Numbered from the stretch's first letter, positions 48,262 to 57,809 are shown. The stretch is 64,000 bases of DNA from Microbacterium sp. LWH13-1.2 (GCF_038397735.1 NZ_CP151635.1:868001-932000), one strand, 5' to 3'. Program-made: numbers and translations. Notes: generated by a model not told the origin, from the sequence alone.

Positions 48262-49472
48262 CCGGGATCCTCGGCGCGCTCTCCGACGCGTGGGCGGAGA
48301 TCCGGGTGCACAAGCTGCGGGTGCTGCTCAGTCTGATCGGCATCGCGGTCTCGGTGGCAGCGCTCACGGGAGTCGTCGCACTCTCGGAGTACCAGAGGCA
48401 GTTCCAGGCAGAGCAATCGGACCGATGGGGCGGACGTGCGGCGACGCTCGTCATCGGCATGAGCACCGCCGACGGTCTGCCCGTCGACGTCGACGCCTTC
48501 GACGAGCGGTTCACACGGGTCGCGGAACGCTTCGGATTCAGCCACACCGCGCGCATCGCGCAAGGGATGGCCGTTCCCGTTCAGCTGCCGGACGGCATCG
48601 TCGACGTCAACGCGCGCCTGATCGATCCGCTGTACTCCCAGATCCACCGGGAGCAGCTGTTGGAAGGCCGCTGGCTGCGCGATGACGATGTCGAAGCCCT
48701 CGCGCCGCCGGTCGTGATCACGGAGGCGCTCTGGGATCGGATCGGTCGGGTGCCGGTCGCACAGCATCCGACCCTCACTCTCTCAGGAGCGGCTGGCGGC
48801 ACCTATCAGGTCGTCGGCGTCGTGCCGCGACAGGGTTTCGGCGACGAGGAACTACGCGTCGACATCCTCTACGACGCGTATCGCGCTCGGGTCGATGCCC
48901 TCCCGGAAGGAGCATGGCCGCAATACGAGGTGTGGCTCGGGCAGACGGAGGTCGATGCCGTCGCCCCCGTGCTCGCGATGGACCTTCGGGCAGGGCTGCC
49001 GGAGGGCCAGACAGTCTCGGTGAGCCGTTCCGATTGGGCGGCGCAGCCGGGAGCCCTCGACGCGCAGGCGACGTTCGAGATGGTCACGGGCGGCATCGCC
49101 GCAGTCATCCTCGCGCTGGGCGCTCTGAGCCTGATCAATATCCAGCTGGTGGCGATGCGCCAGCGGGTGCGTGAGATCGGTGTCCGGCGCGCGTTCGGGG
49201 CGACATCCGGTCGAGTCTTCTTCTCTGTCTTCCTCGAGAGCCTCGTCGCGACCACCGTCGCCGGGCTCGTCGGCATCGCGATCGTCGTCGCCGTGCTGCG
49301 TTCGGAGTGGGTGGTGACCTCGCTGTTCTACGGCATCCAGGACATCCCGCCGTTCCCGATGCGGGCCGCGTTCGTCGGTCTCGCGGCGTCGATCATCGTG
49401 GGCGCGGTCTCGGGATTCATCCCGGCGCTCGTCGCGCTGCGGGTGAAGGTCATCGACGCGATCCGGTTCTGA
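48258..49472 (+). CDS. MacB/FtsX-type ABC transporter permease
   Basis: 404 residues. The first helix is at about 22-42 (VLLSLIGIAVSVAALTGVV), then a large extracytoplasmic MacB_PCD domain (50-270). Three helices at the end include REIGVRRAFGATSGRVF, the FtsX/MacB coupling motif. It drives extrusion of a peptide, lipoprotein or antibiotic-like substrate by mechanotransmission (family knowledge). The substrate is unknown. Confidence 0.92.
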   Translation: MTGILGALSDAWAEIRVHKLRVLLSLIGIAVSVAALTGVVALSEYQRQFQAEQSDRWGGRAATLVIGMSTADGLPVDVDAFDERFTRVAERFGFSHTARIAQGMAVPVQLPDGIVDVNARLIDPLYSQIHREQLLEGRWLRDDDVEALAPPVVITEALWDRIGRVPVAQHPTLTLSGAAGGTYQVVGVVPRQGFGDEELRVDILYDAYRARVDALPEGAWPQYEVWLGQTEVDAVAPVLAMDLRAGLPEGQTVSVSRSDWAAQPGALDAQATFEMVTGGIAAVILALGALSLINIQLVAMRQRVREIGVRRAFGATSGRVFFSVFLESLVATTVAGLVGIAIVVAVLRSEWVVTSLFYGIQDIPPFPMRAAFVGLAASIIVGAVSGFIPALVALRVKVIDAIRF

Positions 49473-49502
49473 CAGGCACAGGGTGGCCCCGACGGGAGGG
49501 GA

Positions 49503-50312
49503 TCAGACCCCGACGCGCCGCCCCGTGAGCTTCTCCGCGCGACGATCGGCGTTCTGCAGCGCTCGGCGTTCCCGCTCGCGGCGCAGGACCGTGATCCCGA
49601 CCAGCACGACCTCGGGCGCCGCCGCGGGCATCGGCGATACGAAGGGAGAAGCCTCGGTGAGGAGATCCTGCGCGACCCGCGCGCGGGCTGCGGGCACCAT
49701 TCGCGGTGCGCTCTGCAGGAACTGCGAGATCCGGCGGGCGAGACGATCAGGCAGGCGGGCGACGTCCGCGATCTGAGCCCAGCCCGCGAGCATAGGCGGG
49801 AGGACGGGGACCTGCGGGATCAGCTTCGGAGCCCGCACGCGCTGACTGTACGTGCCGGCGACCATATCGCCGAGGCGCTGGGAGCGGGCGCTGAATGCGC
49901 CGGCGAGCACCGCGACGCTGCCGAGCGTCATATAGATCTCCAGCACCCCGAGGAGGGCGCGGATGAACGCATGGCGGAAGCCGGTCGCCCCTCCATCGAT
50001 GCGAACGATGCGTCCGCCGACCGCGAGCTTGCCGAGGCTTCGCCCCTTGAGTGCGACCTCCATCGTGATCGGGAGCACGACGAAGCTGACGACGATCGAT
50101 GCGATCGTCGCGATCGTGTCGGTCGCCTCGTCGAGAACGCCGAGGTCCAGCAACCAGAGCCGCAGGAACAGCGTCAGGAGGAAGACGGCGAAACCGACCA
50201 GAAGATCGATGATCGCGCCAGCGGCTCGAAGTATGAAACCGATCGGCTGCACGTCGATCGCCACGGCTTCACCGGAGAGCACCTCGTCGGATGTATCGAG
50301 CGGGGCAGACAT
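49503..50312 (-). CDS. RDD family membrane protein
   Basis: 269 residues. The RDD domain has three membrane helices: RAAGAIIDLLVGFAVFLL opens with Arg and Asp, then KGRSLGKLAVGGRIVR and LGDMVAGTYSQRV. The basic cytoplasmic tail is about 100 residues. The start codon overlaps the SpoIIM start on the other strand (bases 50310-50313 read CATG), and no ribosome binding site is visible. The role is unknown; this pairing with SpoIIM, MoxR and DUF58 is common in actinobacteria. Confidence 0.85.
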   Translation of the reverse strand: MSAPLDTSDEVLSGEAVAIDVQPIGFILRAAGAIIDLLVGFAVFLLTLFLRLWLLDLGVLDEATDTIATIASIVVSFVVLPITMEVALKGRSLGKLAVGGRIVRIDGGATGFRHAFIRALLGVLEIYMTLGSVAVLAGAFSARSQRLGDMVAGTYSQRVRAPKLIPQVPVLPPMLAGWAQIADVARLPDRLARRISQFLQSAPRMVPAARARVAQDLLTEASPFVSPMPAAAPEVVLVGITVLRRERERRALQNADRRAEKLTGRRVGV

Positions 50313-51321
50313 GAGTACAGTAAATCAGGTGGATGCCGATGCGCTGACAGATGCACGCCGCGCCGAGTGGGAGCGGTTGGAGCAGTTGAGTCGCGCCCGG
50401 CTCGACGGCGAGGGAGTCGACGAGATGATCGTCCGCTACCGCGCGGCATCCGCGGATCTCGCCGAGCTCAAGACCTCGGTCGGTGAATCGCCGCAGGGAG
50501 CGTACCTGTCGACCATCCTCGTGCGAGCGCGGCTGCGTCTGACGGGCGCATCCGACAGCATCCTCACCCAGACGGCGCGCTTCTTCTCCCGGCAGCTTCC
50601 CGCCGCGCTCTACCGTCTGCGCTGGACGACTCTCATCATCGCCGTCTCGTTCATCGCGATCGTCGTCGGGACCGCCGCCTGGATCTCGTTGGATCCGGCG
50701 CTGCTCGCGACCCTCGGGCCACCGGATGCGCTCGAGCAGTACGCCGACGAGAGCTTCACCGGCTACTACACCGAGAACCCCGCCGCGGTGTTCATGGGGA
50801 TGGTCTGGTGGAACAACGCCTGGATCGCGCTGCAGTGCGTGCTGTTCGGCATCACGGGGCTCTGGCCGATCAACGTGCTGGTGCAGAACGCGATGGGACT
50901 GGGCGTATCGGCTGCGGTGATGACCGCACACGACCAGGCCGACGTCATGATCCTCTACATCCTTCCCCACGGTCTTCTCGAGATGACGTCGATCTTCGTC
51001 GCCGCCGCAGGAGGGCTGCACCTGTTCTGGTCGTGGGTCGCGCCGGGCAACCGGTCACGCGGTGAGTCCCTCGCAGCGGAGGGCCGGTCGCTCGCGACCG
51101 TTGCGATCGGACTCGTCTTCGCGCTGTTCGTCTCCGGACTGATCGAGGGATTCGTCACCGGCTGGGCGCTGCCCTGGCCCGTCAAGATCGGCATCGGAGT
51201 GGCGGCGCTCGCCGCCTTCCTGATCTACATGCTCGTGATCGGCGGACGTGCATACCGCCGAGGCGAGACCGGAGATCTCGTCGAGTACGAAGCGGGGACG
51301 CCGCGACTCCTGGCGGGTTGA
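50311..51321 (+). CDS. Stage II sporulation protein M-like membrane protein (SpoIIM/DUF95)
   Basis: 336 residues. A cytoplasmic helical N-terminus (residues 1-95) precedes about five membrane helices; ESFTGYYTENPAAVFMGMVWWNNAWIAL and LPHGLLEMTSIFVAAAGG are the SpoIIM family motifs. In non-sporulating actinobacteria the role is unknown. The ATG shares two bases with the divergent RDD start. Only a weak GGGG precedes it, so leaderless initiation is possible. Confidence 0.88.
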   Translation: MSTVNQVDADALTDARRAEWERLEQLSRARLDGEGVDEMIVRYRAASADLAELKTSVGESPQGAYLSTILVRARLRLTGASDSILTQTARFFSRQLPAALYRLRWTTLIIAVSFIAIVVGTAAWISLDPALLATLGPPDALEQYADESFTGYYTENPAAVFMGMVWWNNAWIALQCVLFGITGLWPINVLVQNAMGLGVSAAVMTAHDQADVMILYILPHGLLEMTSIFVAAAGGLHLFWSWVAPGNRSRGESLAAEGRSLATVAIGLVFALFVSGLIEGFVTGWALPWPVKIGIGVAALAAFLIYMLVIGGRAYRRGETGDLVEYEAGTPRLLAG

Positions 51322-51347
51322 CCGGGGTTCGTCCGACTTCTTTCCCG

Positions 51348-52172
51348 TCAGCGGGCTCGGTCAGCCGCGCTCGCGCTGCTGCGGTCCGGTACGTCGAACA
51401 GCCCTCGATACGCGAACCCTGCGAGCAGCGCACCGACGACGGGGAAGACGATGAACACCCACAGCTGGGTGAGCGCCTCCGTGTTCCCGTACAAGGCAGT
51501 GGCGATGGATCGGGCGGGGTTCACCGAGGCGTAGTCGATCGGCAGGATCACCAGGTGGATGACCGCGAGAGTGAGGCCCGCGACGACACCGCCGAAGGGG
51601 GTGCCGCGCACCGGGTGCGTCACCCCGAGGATCACGAGGACGAGCACCGCGGCGAAGAGCGCCTCGACGATGATCGCGGCGCCGAGGCCGAACCCCGCGG
51701 GAGAGGCGGCGGCGAAACCGTTGCTGGCGAATCCCTCGACGCGTTGCGCCTCGAGCCAGCCGTCGGGACCGAACAGGCCGATCAGGAATACCAGGGTCGA
51801 GGCGATCAGGCCTCCGACGCACTGGGCGACGATGTATGCGGGGACCTCGCGCCACGGCATCCGACCGGCCGCGGCGACCCCGATGGTCACCGCGGGGTTG
51901 AAATGCCCCCCGGAGATCGGTCCGAACGCATAGAACGCGGCGGTGAGAGCGAAACCCGCCGCGAGTGCGATGCCGACGAATCCGATGCCTTGATCGCCCG
52001 TCTCGGTACCTGCACCGAAGCGGGCCGCGAACATCGCGGCTCCCACGATGGCGAGGACGAGTGCGGAGGATCCGAACGCCTCGGCGGTCAGTCGGACCGT
52101 CATCGTGGAGGTTCGTCTGCTCGCGTCGCTCATGATCTTCGTCATTCCTTGCGTCCGGTCCGGTGTGCTCAC
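51348..52172 (-). CDS. Aquaporin (MIP family)
   Basis: 274 residues, six helices. The two pore loops are GGHFNPAVTIG and YASVNPARSIA, so both NPA motifs are intact. The Arg after the second NPA is present, and the narrow-pore residues fit a water channel rather than a glycerol facilitator (tentative). Its GTG start overlaps the DUF58 stop by four bases, so it is translated with the MoxR/DUF58 operon. That is an unusual pairing. Confidence 0.92.
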   Translation of the reverse strand: MSTPDRTQGMTKIMSDASRRTSTMTVRLTAEAFGSSALVLAIVGAAMFAARFGAGTETGDQGIGFVGIALAAGFALTAAFYAFGPISGGHFNPAVTIGVAAAGRMPWREVPAYIVAQCVGGLIASTLVFLIGLFGPDGWLEAQRVEGFASNGFAAASPAGFGLGAAIIVEALFAAVLVLVILGVTHPVRGTPFGGVVAGLTLAVIHLVILPIDYASVNPARSIATALYGNTEALTQLWVFIVFPVVGALLAGFAYRGLFDVPDRSSASAADRAR

Positions 52173-53476
52173 AGCCGTCCGGCTGCCTTCAGCTCGAGGT
52201 ACCTGTCGGCGATCCGCGGGGGCAGGGTCTCGGGGTCGGCTGCGATCGCTTCGCCGCCGGCACGTCTGACCGCATCCGCCACGTTCTCGGCGTCTCGCAT
52301 CGTCCGCTCCGCAGCAGCCGCGAGATAGATCTCCTCGCGTGATCCGCGCTGCCGTGCGAGATCGGCGATACCGTCGTCGGTCACCGACCCCACGAGGATC
52401 GATGTCGCCCGCGAGGCATCCGGGAAGGCTCCGAGGAACCCTCGGGCGGACTCCGCCGCATCCTGTGCGGTCAACACGACGATCAGCGCGGGGCGCGTCG
52501 TGAGTGTGCGCACGGCAGCGAAAGCGCCGTGCCAGTCGGTGTCGACGAGACGGGCATGCACAGGCGCCATCGCGTCGGTCAGTGCGGGGAGGAGGGCGTT
52601 GCCCTCGACGCCGGTGACGCGTGCGCGCACGACACGGTCGTACATGAGCAGATGCACATGATCGCCCGCGCGGGCGGCGAGAGCGGCGAGCAGCAGAGAT
52701 GCCTCGAGTGCGGCGTCCACTCTGGTGCCGTCGCCGACGCGTGCGGCTGCCGTGCGGCCGGTGTCGATGATGATCACGACGTGACGGTCGCGTTCAGGGC
52801 GCCATGTGCGCAGCATCGTGGTGCCGGCGCGAGCCGTGGCGCGCCAGTCGATCGAGCGCACGTCGTCGCCTCGGACGTACTCGCGCAGCGAGTCGAACTC
52901 CGTGCCCTGACCGCGGACCTGGATGCTGGTGTTCCCGTCGAGCTCACGCAGGCGCGCGAGTCGGGAAGGCAGATGCTTTCGCGACGAGAACGCGGGAAGA
53001 ACGCGGATGGTTCCGCGCACCCGGTGGCGCGCCTGTCGACCGGCGATCCCGAGGGGGCCCTGGGATCGGATCATCACGAACTCGCTCGACAGCTCGCCGC
53101 GGCGACGGGGGAGAAGGGGGATGGAGACGCGGCGACGCTCGCCCGGAGGCACGCTGAGGCGCTGACGGTCTCGCGTCGCGCCTGCCGTCGGCTGCCAGGC
53201 ATCACGGATCAGCGCGTGCAGTGTGCGGGATCCCTGGTTCTGGAGTGCGACGCTCACCGGCACGAGCTCACCGAGCCGAGTGCGTGCCGGCACCCGTCTG
53301 GTGACGACGACCGAGCGCGGGCTGGGCGCCAGCAGCACGTCGAGCACGATCAGGAGAACGCAGAGTCCCACCCAAATGCCGAGCGCGGCGTACGGCGGAT
53401 AGCCCGCGAGGCCTGTGAGGACGAGCGGGACGATGCCGACGGCGACGGCGAGGGCGAGACGGCCGGTGACGAACAC
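52169..53476 (-). CDS. DUF58 domain protein (VWA-like)
   Basis: 435 residues. Two membrane helices are at the N-terminus (residues about 8-48). The DUF58 core is QGTEFDSLREYVRGDDVRSIDWRATAR, followed by a von Willebrand A-like region with IIIDTGRTAAARVG. It partners MoxR ATPases (family knowledge), probably in the assembly or activation of an envelope complex. GTG at 53476 directly follows the moxR TAG. Confidence 0.92.
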   Translation of the reverse strand: MFVTGRLALAVAVGIVPLVLTGLAGYPPYAALGIWVGLCVLLIVLDVLLAPSPRSVVVTRRVPARTRLGELVPVSVALQNQGSRTLHALIRDAWQPTAGATRDRQRLSVPPGERRRVSIPLLPRRRGELSSEFVMIRSQGPLGIAGRQARHRVRGTIRVLPAFSSRKHLPSRLARLRELDGNTSIQVRGQGTEFDSLREYVRGDDVRSIDWRATARAGTTMLRTWRPERDRHVVIIIDTGRTAAARVGDGTRVDAALEASLLLAALAARAGDHVHLLMYDRVVRARVTGVEGNALLPALTDAMAPVHARLVDTDWHGAFAAVRTLTTRPALIVVLTAQDAAESARGFLGAFPDASRATSILVGSVTDDGIADLARQRGSREEIYLAAAAERTMRDAENVADAVRRAGGEAIAADPETLPPRIADRYLELKAAGRL

Positions 53477-54442
53477 CTAGATCGGCACCCTGGTCTGCTG
53501 CACGACCGAGGTGAGGACGGCATCGGCCGAGACGCCCTCCATCTGGGCATCCGGCCGCAGCTGCAGGCGGTGGCGCCAGACCGGCACGAGCATCGTCTGC
53601 ACGTGGTCGGGCGTGACGGCCGACGAGGCGTTGAGCCAGGCCCAGGCCTTCGCTGCGGCCAGTAGACCGGTCGATGCGCGGGGGCTCGCGCCGAGCTCGA
53701 CGGAGGGCGACTGCCTCGTGGCTCTGGCGAGATCGACGACGTAGCCGAGTACGTCATCCGTGACATCGACGCGGCCGGCCGCGGCCTGAGCCGCTCGGAT
53801 CTCGTCCGCCGTCACCGTGGCCTCGACGCCTGTGAGCTCGCGCGGTGAGAAGCCCGACGCGTGCTTGCGGAGCACAGAGACCTCAGCGTCGCGCTCGGGC
53901 ATGCCGACGACCAGCTTCATCAGGAAGCGATCCAGCTGCGCCTCGGGCAGCGAATATGTGCCCTCGTGCTCGATCGGGTTCTGCGTGGCGGCGACGAGGA
54001 ACGGATCGGGGAGCGCGCGGCTGACCCCGTCAGCCGACACCTGACGCTCTTCCATGGCCTCCAGCAGAGCGGCCTGGGTCTTCGGGGGTGTGCGGTTGAT
54101 CTCGTCGGCGAGCAGGATGTTCGTGAACACGGGCCCCGCGCGGAAGTCGAACTCTCCCGTGCGCGCATCGTAGACGAGCGATCCCGTCACGTCGCCCGGC
54201 ATCAGGTCGGGGGTGAACTGCACTCGCTTGGTGTCCAGGCCCAACGCGCGAGCGAAGGAGCGGACCACAAGGGTCTTCGCGACACCCGGCACGCCCTCGA
54301 GCAGCACGTGCCCTCGTGCGAGCAGCGACACCAGCAGACCGGTCACCGTGCCCGCCTGGCCGACGACGGCCTTGTCGACCTCGGTGCGCACGCGGTGCAT
54401 GGCCTGACGCAGCTCGGCGTCGTTGAAGTTCTCAGCGGTCAC
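53477..54442 (-). CDS. moxR: MoxR-type AAA+ ATPase
   Basis: 321 residues. Walker A GVPGVAKT (50-57), Walker B ILLADEIN, the MoxR-specific LLEAMEERQVS and sensor 1 VAATQNPIE are all present. It acts as a chaperone-like ATPase for the DUF58/DUF4129 membrane partners. It lies 60 bases after the DUF4350 gene on the same strand. The pfam-level call is firm; the target complex is unknown. Confidence 0.95.
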   Translation of the reverse strand: MTAENFNDAELRQAMHRVRTEVDKAVVGQAGTVTGLLVSLLARGHVLLEGVPGVAKTLVVRSFARALGLDTKRVQFTPDLMPGDVTGSLVYDARTGEFDFRAGPVFTNILLADEINRTPPKTQAALLEAMEERQVSADGVSRALPDPFLVAATQNPIEHEGTYSLPEAQLDRFLMKLVVGMPERDAEVSVLRKHASGFSPRELTGVEATVTADEIRAAQAAAGRVDVTDDVLGYVVDLARATRQSPSVELGASPRASTGLLAAAKAWAWLNASSAVTPDHVQTMLVPVWRHRLQLRPDAQMEGVSADAVLTSVVQQTRVPI

Positions 54443-54502
54443 GTGGTGTCCTCGGCTTCCGTTCGGATGGATGGACGGCGGGTGGATGGGACGGTCGCCG
54501 GA

Positions 54503-55696
54503 TCATTCCGGTCTCCGTTCGACGGTGGTCGAGGCGTCGACGGCGCTCTCCAGTTCCTGCAGCCGACGGGCCAGGTCGATCAGCGACGGATCGTCGGTGG
54601 GCGAGGGTCCGGCGAGCAGGTCGTGCAGAGTCCCGCGCGGGATCCGGAGCCGGTCCGATGCGGCATCCGCTATCTCCTCCGCCGTCGCGTTCACGGCGAG
54701 TCCGAGTCGGCGCGCCAACCTGCGCCTGCTCCCGTCGCGGATGGCCTCCGACGCATGCGCGGCGTCCCCCGCTTTCGCCGTCAGACGGGCGCGCCCGTGC
54801 ATCGTCTCCGACGCGCGGACGGTCACGGGGAGGGTCTCGGCGACGAGCGGGCCGAAGCGCTGGCCTCGCCATAGCGCGGCCGCGAGCCCGGCGATCATCA
54901 GCAGCAGGATCGCGGGCGTCACCCAGCCCGGAGTGAGCGAACCCAGGCTGTCCGGCATCTCGCCTTCGATGTCCGTGTCGCCGAAGCTCGGGATGTACCA
55001 GACGACGCGGTCGGTCTGGCCGAGAAGGGCGAGTCCGAGTGCAGCGTTGCCGTCGTCCGCGAGGTAGGCGTTGCTGAACAGGCGGGCGCCTTCGACGACG
55101 ATGCGAGTCGTACCGTCGTCCTCGTCGACGAGCACGGCAGAGGCGTCTTCGGTGCCGAAGCATCCTTCGACGCCGTCAGCCGGGGCGAACATCCGGTCGG
55201 GACGGATCGTGCCGACGTCGGCGAACTCCGGGATGGAGCAGTCGGCCTCCACCGGACTCGGGTTCGCTGCGGCGTTGTCGCCCGCGCGCAGGAGGGTGAG
55301 AAGGTGCGTGCTGCTGGAGAGGAAGACGACCCGGTCGGCAGGGGCGATCAGCTCGGTGATCCCGTCGTCGGTCAGGGTGTACGGGTTCGCCATGACGAGT
55401 GTGGAGTTCTCGTCGAGTGCTGCCCGGGCCTCGGCGCGGGAGCGGAAGACCGAGACCTCGACCCCTTGCTCCTCGAGGATCTGGGCGAGCGCCATCGCCC
55501 CGGAGTCGCTGACGCTCTCAGGATCGAGCGAGCCTCGTTGATCGGGCATGCGGACGGCGACCTGGGTTGCCACGAACACGCCGCCGAGCACGAGCGCGGC
55601 GACGATCGCCCACCCGAGAAGAGACTTCAGGCGTCGCCCGCGTGGGGCACGCTCTGCCGTGGATGCCGGTGCATCGCGCTGCTCGATGACGGTCAC
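54503..55696 (-). CDS. DUF4350 membrane protein
   Basis: 397 residues. A helix at about 27-45 is followed by an extracytoplasmic Rossmann-like domain (SLDPESVSDSGAMALAQILEEQGVEVSVF) with two separated cysteines. A second helix lies at about 258-276, then a cytoplasmic helical tail. DUF4350 proteins regularly accompany MoxR and DUF4129. The GTG start at 55696 overlaps the DUF4129 stop (GTGA). Confidence 0.85.
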   Translation of the reverse strand: MTVIEQRDAPASTAERAPRGRRLKSLLGWAIVAALVLGGVFVATQVAVRMPDQRGSLDPESVSDSGAMALAQILEEQGVEVSVFRSRAEARAALDENSTLVMANPYTLTDDGITELIAPADRVVFLSSSTHLLTLLRAGDNAAANPSPVEADCSIPEFADVGTIRPDRMFAPADGVEGCFGTEDASAVLVDEDDGTTRIVVEGARLFSNAYLADDGNAALGLALLGQTDRVVWYIPSFGDTDIEGEMPDSLGSLTPGWVTPAILLLMIAGLAAALWRGQRFGPLVAETLPVTVRASETMHGRARLTAKAGDAAHASEAIRDGSRRRLARRLGLAVNATAEEIADAASDRLRIPRGTLHDLLAGPSPTDDPSLIDLARRLQELESAVDASTTVERRPE

Positions 55697-56334
55697 GCGT
55701 TCGCCGTCTCCGGTCGCAGGGCACTCAGACGATCATCGGTCGCGGCGAGCTCGGCATAACTCGACTCGGTAGCGGGGCGCCGCAGATAGCGCACGTCGTC
55801 GAATGAGACCGCCGCATCACGGACGGGCGTCGTCTCAGCGGGGAACACGACGGCGACCACTCGGGCGATCGCCTGTGCGGTCGCGCCGGGGGAGGGATCG
55901 ATGAGGTCTCGCTCCAGAAGCCCTCTGGCGAGCGCTCGGAAGCGCAGGATCGTGGCCTCATCCCAGTCGCCTGCGCGCGCGCAGCGATCGGCGTCGGCGC
56001 GCAGCTGCGTCGCGGATCGGTCATCGTCGGCGCCGAGGAGGTCACCTCGTGCGCGCCGGATCGACTGCGCACGTCGCGGGCGTCCCCAGATGATGAGCGC
56101 GGCGACGAGCGCTCCGAAGACGATGATGCACACGATGATCAATGCGGAGGGACCGACGTTCGCGCTGTTGTCGGAGTTGAACAGATCGGCGAGGAATCGT
56201 CCGATGTCGCGCGCGAGCATGTCGAACCACGTCGGCTTCGCATCGGCGTAGCGCGGGTCGGCGAGTTCCTGCTCCGCCCACTTCCGTGCTTCCTCCCCGT
56301 CAGGGATGAGCACGTCGTCGAGAGGACGGATCAT
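55693..56334 (-). CDS. DUF4129 membrane protein
   Basis: 213 residues. A short helical region and one membrane helix (residues about 62-84, ALIIVCIIVFGALVAALII) precede the cytoplasmic DUF4129 domain. That domain has RADADRCARAGDWDEATILRFRALARGLLERDLI, like the tail of TgpA-type transglutaminases, but no transglutaminase domain is encoded here. ATG at 56334 overlaps the upstream stop (ATGA). Confidence 0.85.
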   Translation of the reverse strand: MIRPLDDVLIPDGEEARKWAEQELADPRYADAKPTWFDMLARDIGRFLADLFNSDNSANVGPSALIIVCIIVFGALVAALIIWGRPRRAQSIRRARGDLLGADDDRSATQLRADADRCARAGDWDEATILRFRALARGLLERDLIDPSPGATAQAIARVVAVVFPAETTPVRDAAVSFDDVRYLRRPATESSYAELAATDDRLSALRPETANA

Positions 56335-57809
56335 GCCGACCCTTCGCCGCCCGCACCGGGCGCGGCCCACGTCGAGTCATCGGACTCGGCAGGGCGCGTT
56401 GCGGGCGGGGAGTATGGGGGCGGAGGCGTGAATGCGGCCTGCACCTGGGGCGCGGCCGGTGGCTGGGATGCTGCCGGCCGCTGAGCATAGGGCGGCAGGG
56501 GAGCGGGCTGCTGCGGGGCGGGAGCTGGCTGTCCCTGGTACGGCTGCCCCTGGTACGGCTGTCCCTGGTACTGCGGTGCGGCAGGCGGCTGTCCCTGGTA
56601 CGGCTGTCCCTGGTACGGCGGCGCTGCGGGGTACTGCCCCGGATACGGCTGTCCTGGGTACTGCTGGGCCGGGTACGACTGCATCTCGTAGCCCGTCGTC
56701 ATCATCGCCCACTCCGGGACCTGCTGCGGCGGCGGGGCGCTCGACACAGCGCGCTCGGGGTCGACGATGAACGGGTCGCCGAGCTGCTCGTCGGTCCATC
56801 CGAGGTCGCGACGCTCGACATGACTGATGAGCGACTGGTCGAGGCCCTCGTAGCGCATCCGACTGTCGAGGTACACGAGAGTGCCCGCGCTGCTCTGCAC
56901 GACGAGGGTGATGGCCTGCAGCACGAGAAGCAGGATCTGCGGCGCGAGGAGGGCGAAGACGAACGCCATGATCCCTGCGGTGTCGGACGAGCCCGTCGGC
57001 GCGATCACCGAACCGAGCATCGAGCCGACCAGCGAGACGGGCAGGTTCACCACCTGCATCGCGACACCCATGATGGCGCCGATGAGGAACGTGACGCCCC
57101 AGGCCACCCAGAACCGGCCTCGCGTCAGGCGCCACGACCGCACGAGCGCGTCGCGGAACTTCGCCCTCTCGAGAACGAGGATCGACGGGACGAGGAGCAG
57201 CTTCGTCGTCAGCCAGACGACGAGCGGGATGGTCGCCAGTACGAGCAGCACGACGAGGATCACGATCCCGCCTATGGCCTCGGCTGAGGCTCCGAGCCCG
57301 CCGGCGATGAAGCCGGCGATCACGAGGAAGACGATCACGATGATGCCGAAGATGAAGATGATCGAGAGCGAGGCGAATCCGGCCAAGCGCCAGAACGACG
57401 GGATCATCTTGCGCCAGAGAGTCCCGAGGGTGGCCTTCACCCCGATCGCTGCGAAGCCGATCTCGGCCGCGACGACGCCCTGCATCAGCGCGGTGAACGC
57501 GATGGATGCCAGGCCCACCGCGATGCCGGCCACGATGTTCATCGCGATGGTGCCGGCGAAGATGGCCTCGAAGTCCGGCGAAGCGGCAGACAGCGATTCG
57601 AGTCGCGTGAACGTCGTGACGAACACGAAACCCATCACCGTCGCACTGAGCACCACCACGGCCAGCTGGATCACGACGCCGAAACCGAAGAGCACCTTGG
57701 GGTTGTGACGCAGCGCCGCGAACGACCTCGTCAACAGCATCCCGAACGTCATGGGATGCAGGGGGATGATGCCCTTCTTGGGGGCAGGGGTCCACGTCTG
57801 GCCGCTCAC
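56331..57809 (-). CDS. Polytopic membrane protein with GPDPase-membrane domain and Pro/Gln/Tyr-rich tail
   Basis: 492 residues. Six or so membrane helices in residues 25-310 match the membrane domain seen fused to glycerophosphodiester phosphodiesterases; no catalytic domain follows. Residues about 365-490 are low-complexity, with repeated PYQGQP and YPGQ units. The GTG at 57809 is chosen because GGAGGGAG lies 5 bases upstream; longer starts would remove the promoter gap to mtrA. It heads the six-gene run ending in the aquaporin. The role is unknown. Confidence 0.75.
   Translation of the reverse strand: MSGQTWTPAPKKGIIPLHPMTFGMLLTRSFAALRHNPKVLFGFGVVIQLAVVVLSATVMGFVFVTTFTRLESLSAASPDFEAIFAGTIAMNIVAGIAVGLASIAFTALMQGVVAAEIGFAAIGVKATLGTLWRKMIPSFWRLAGFASLSIIFIFGIIVIVFLVIAGFIAGGLGASAEAIGGIVILVVLLVLATIPLVVWLTTKLLLVPSILVLERAKFRDALVRSWRLTRGRFWVAWGVTFLIGAIMGVAMQVVNLPVSLVGSMLGSVIAPTGSSDTAGIMAFVFALLAPQILLLVLQAITLVVQSSAGTLVYLDSRMRYEGLDQSLISHVERRDLGWTDEQLGDPFIVDPERAVSSAPPPQQVPEWAMMTTGYEMQSYPAQQYPGQPYPGQYPAAPPYQGQPYQGQPPAAPQYQGQPYQGQPYQGQPAPAPQQPAPLPPYAQRPAASQPPAAPQVQAAFTPPPPYSPPATRPAESDDSTWAAPGAGGEGSA
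56528..56667 (-). repeat. Degenerate tandem repeats encoding PYQGQP/YPGQ units
   Basis: TGTCCCTGGTACGGC-type units recur every 15-18 bases or so and encode the Tyr-Gln-Gly-Gln-Pro tail. Copy number may vary between strains. Confidence 0.75.
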
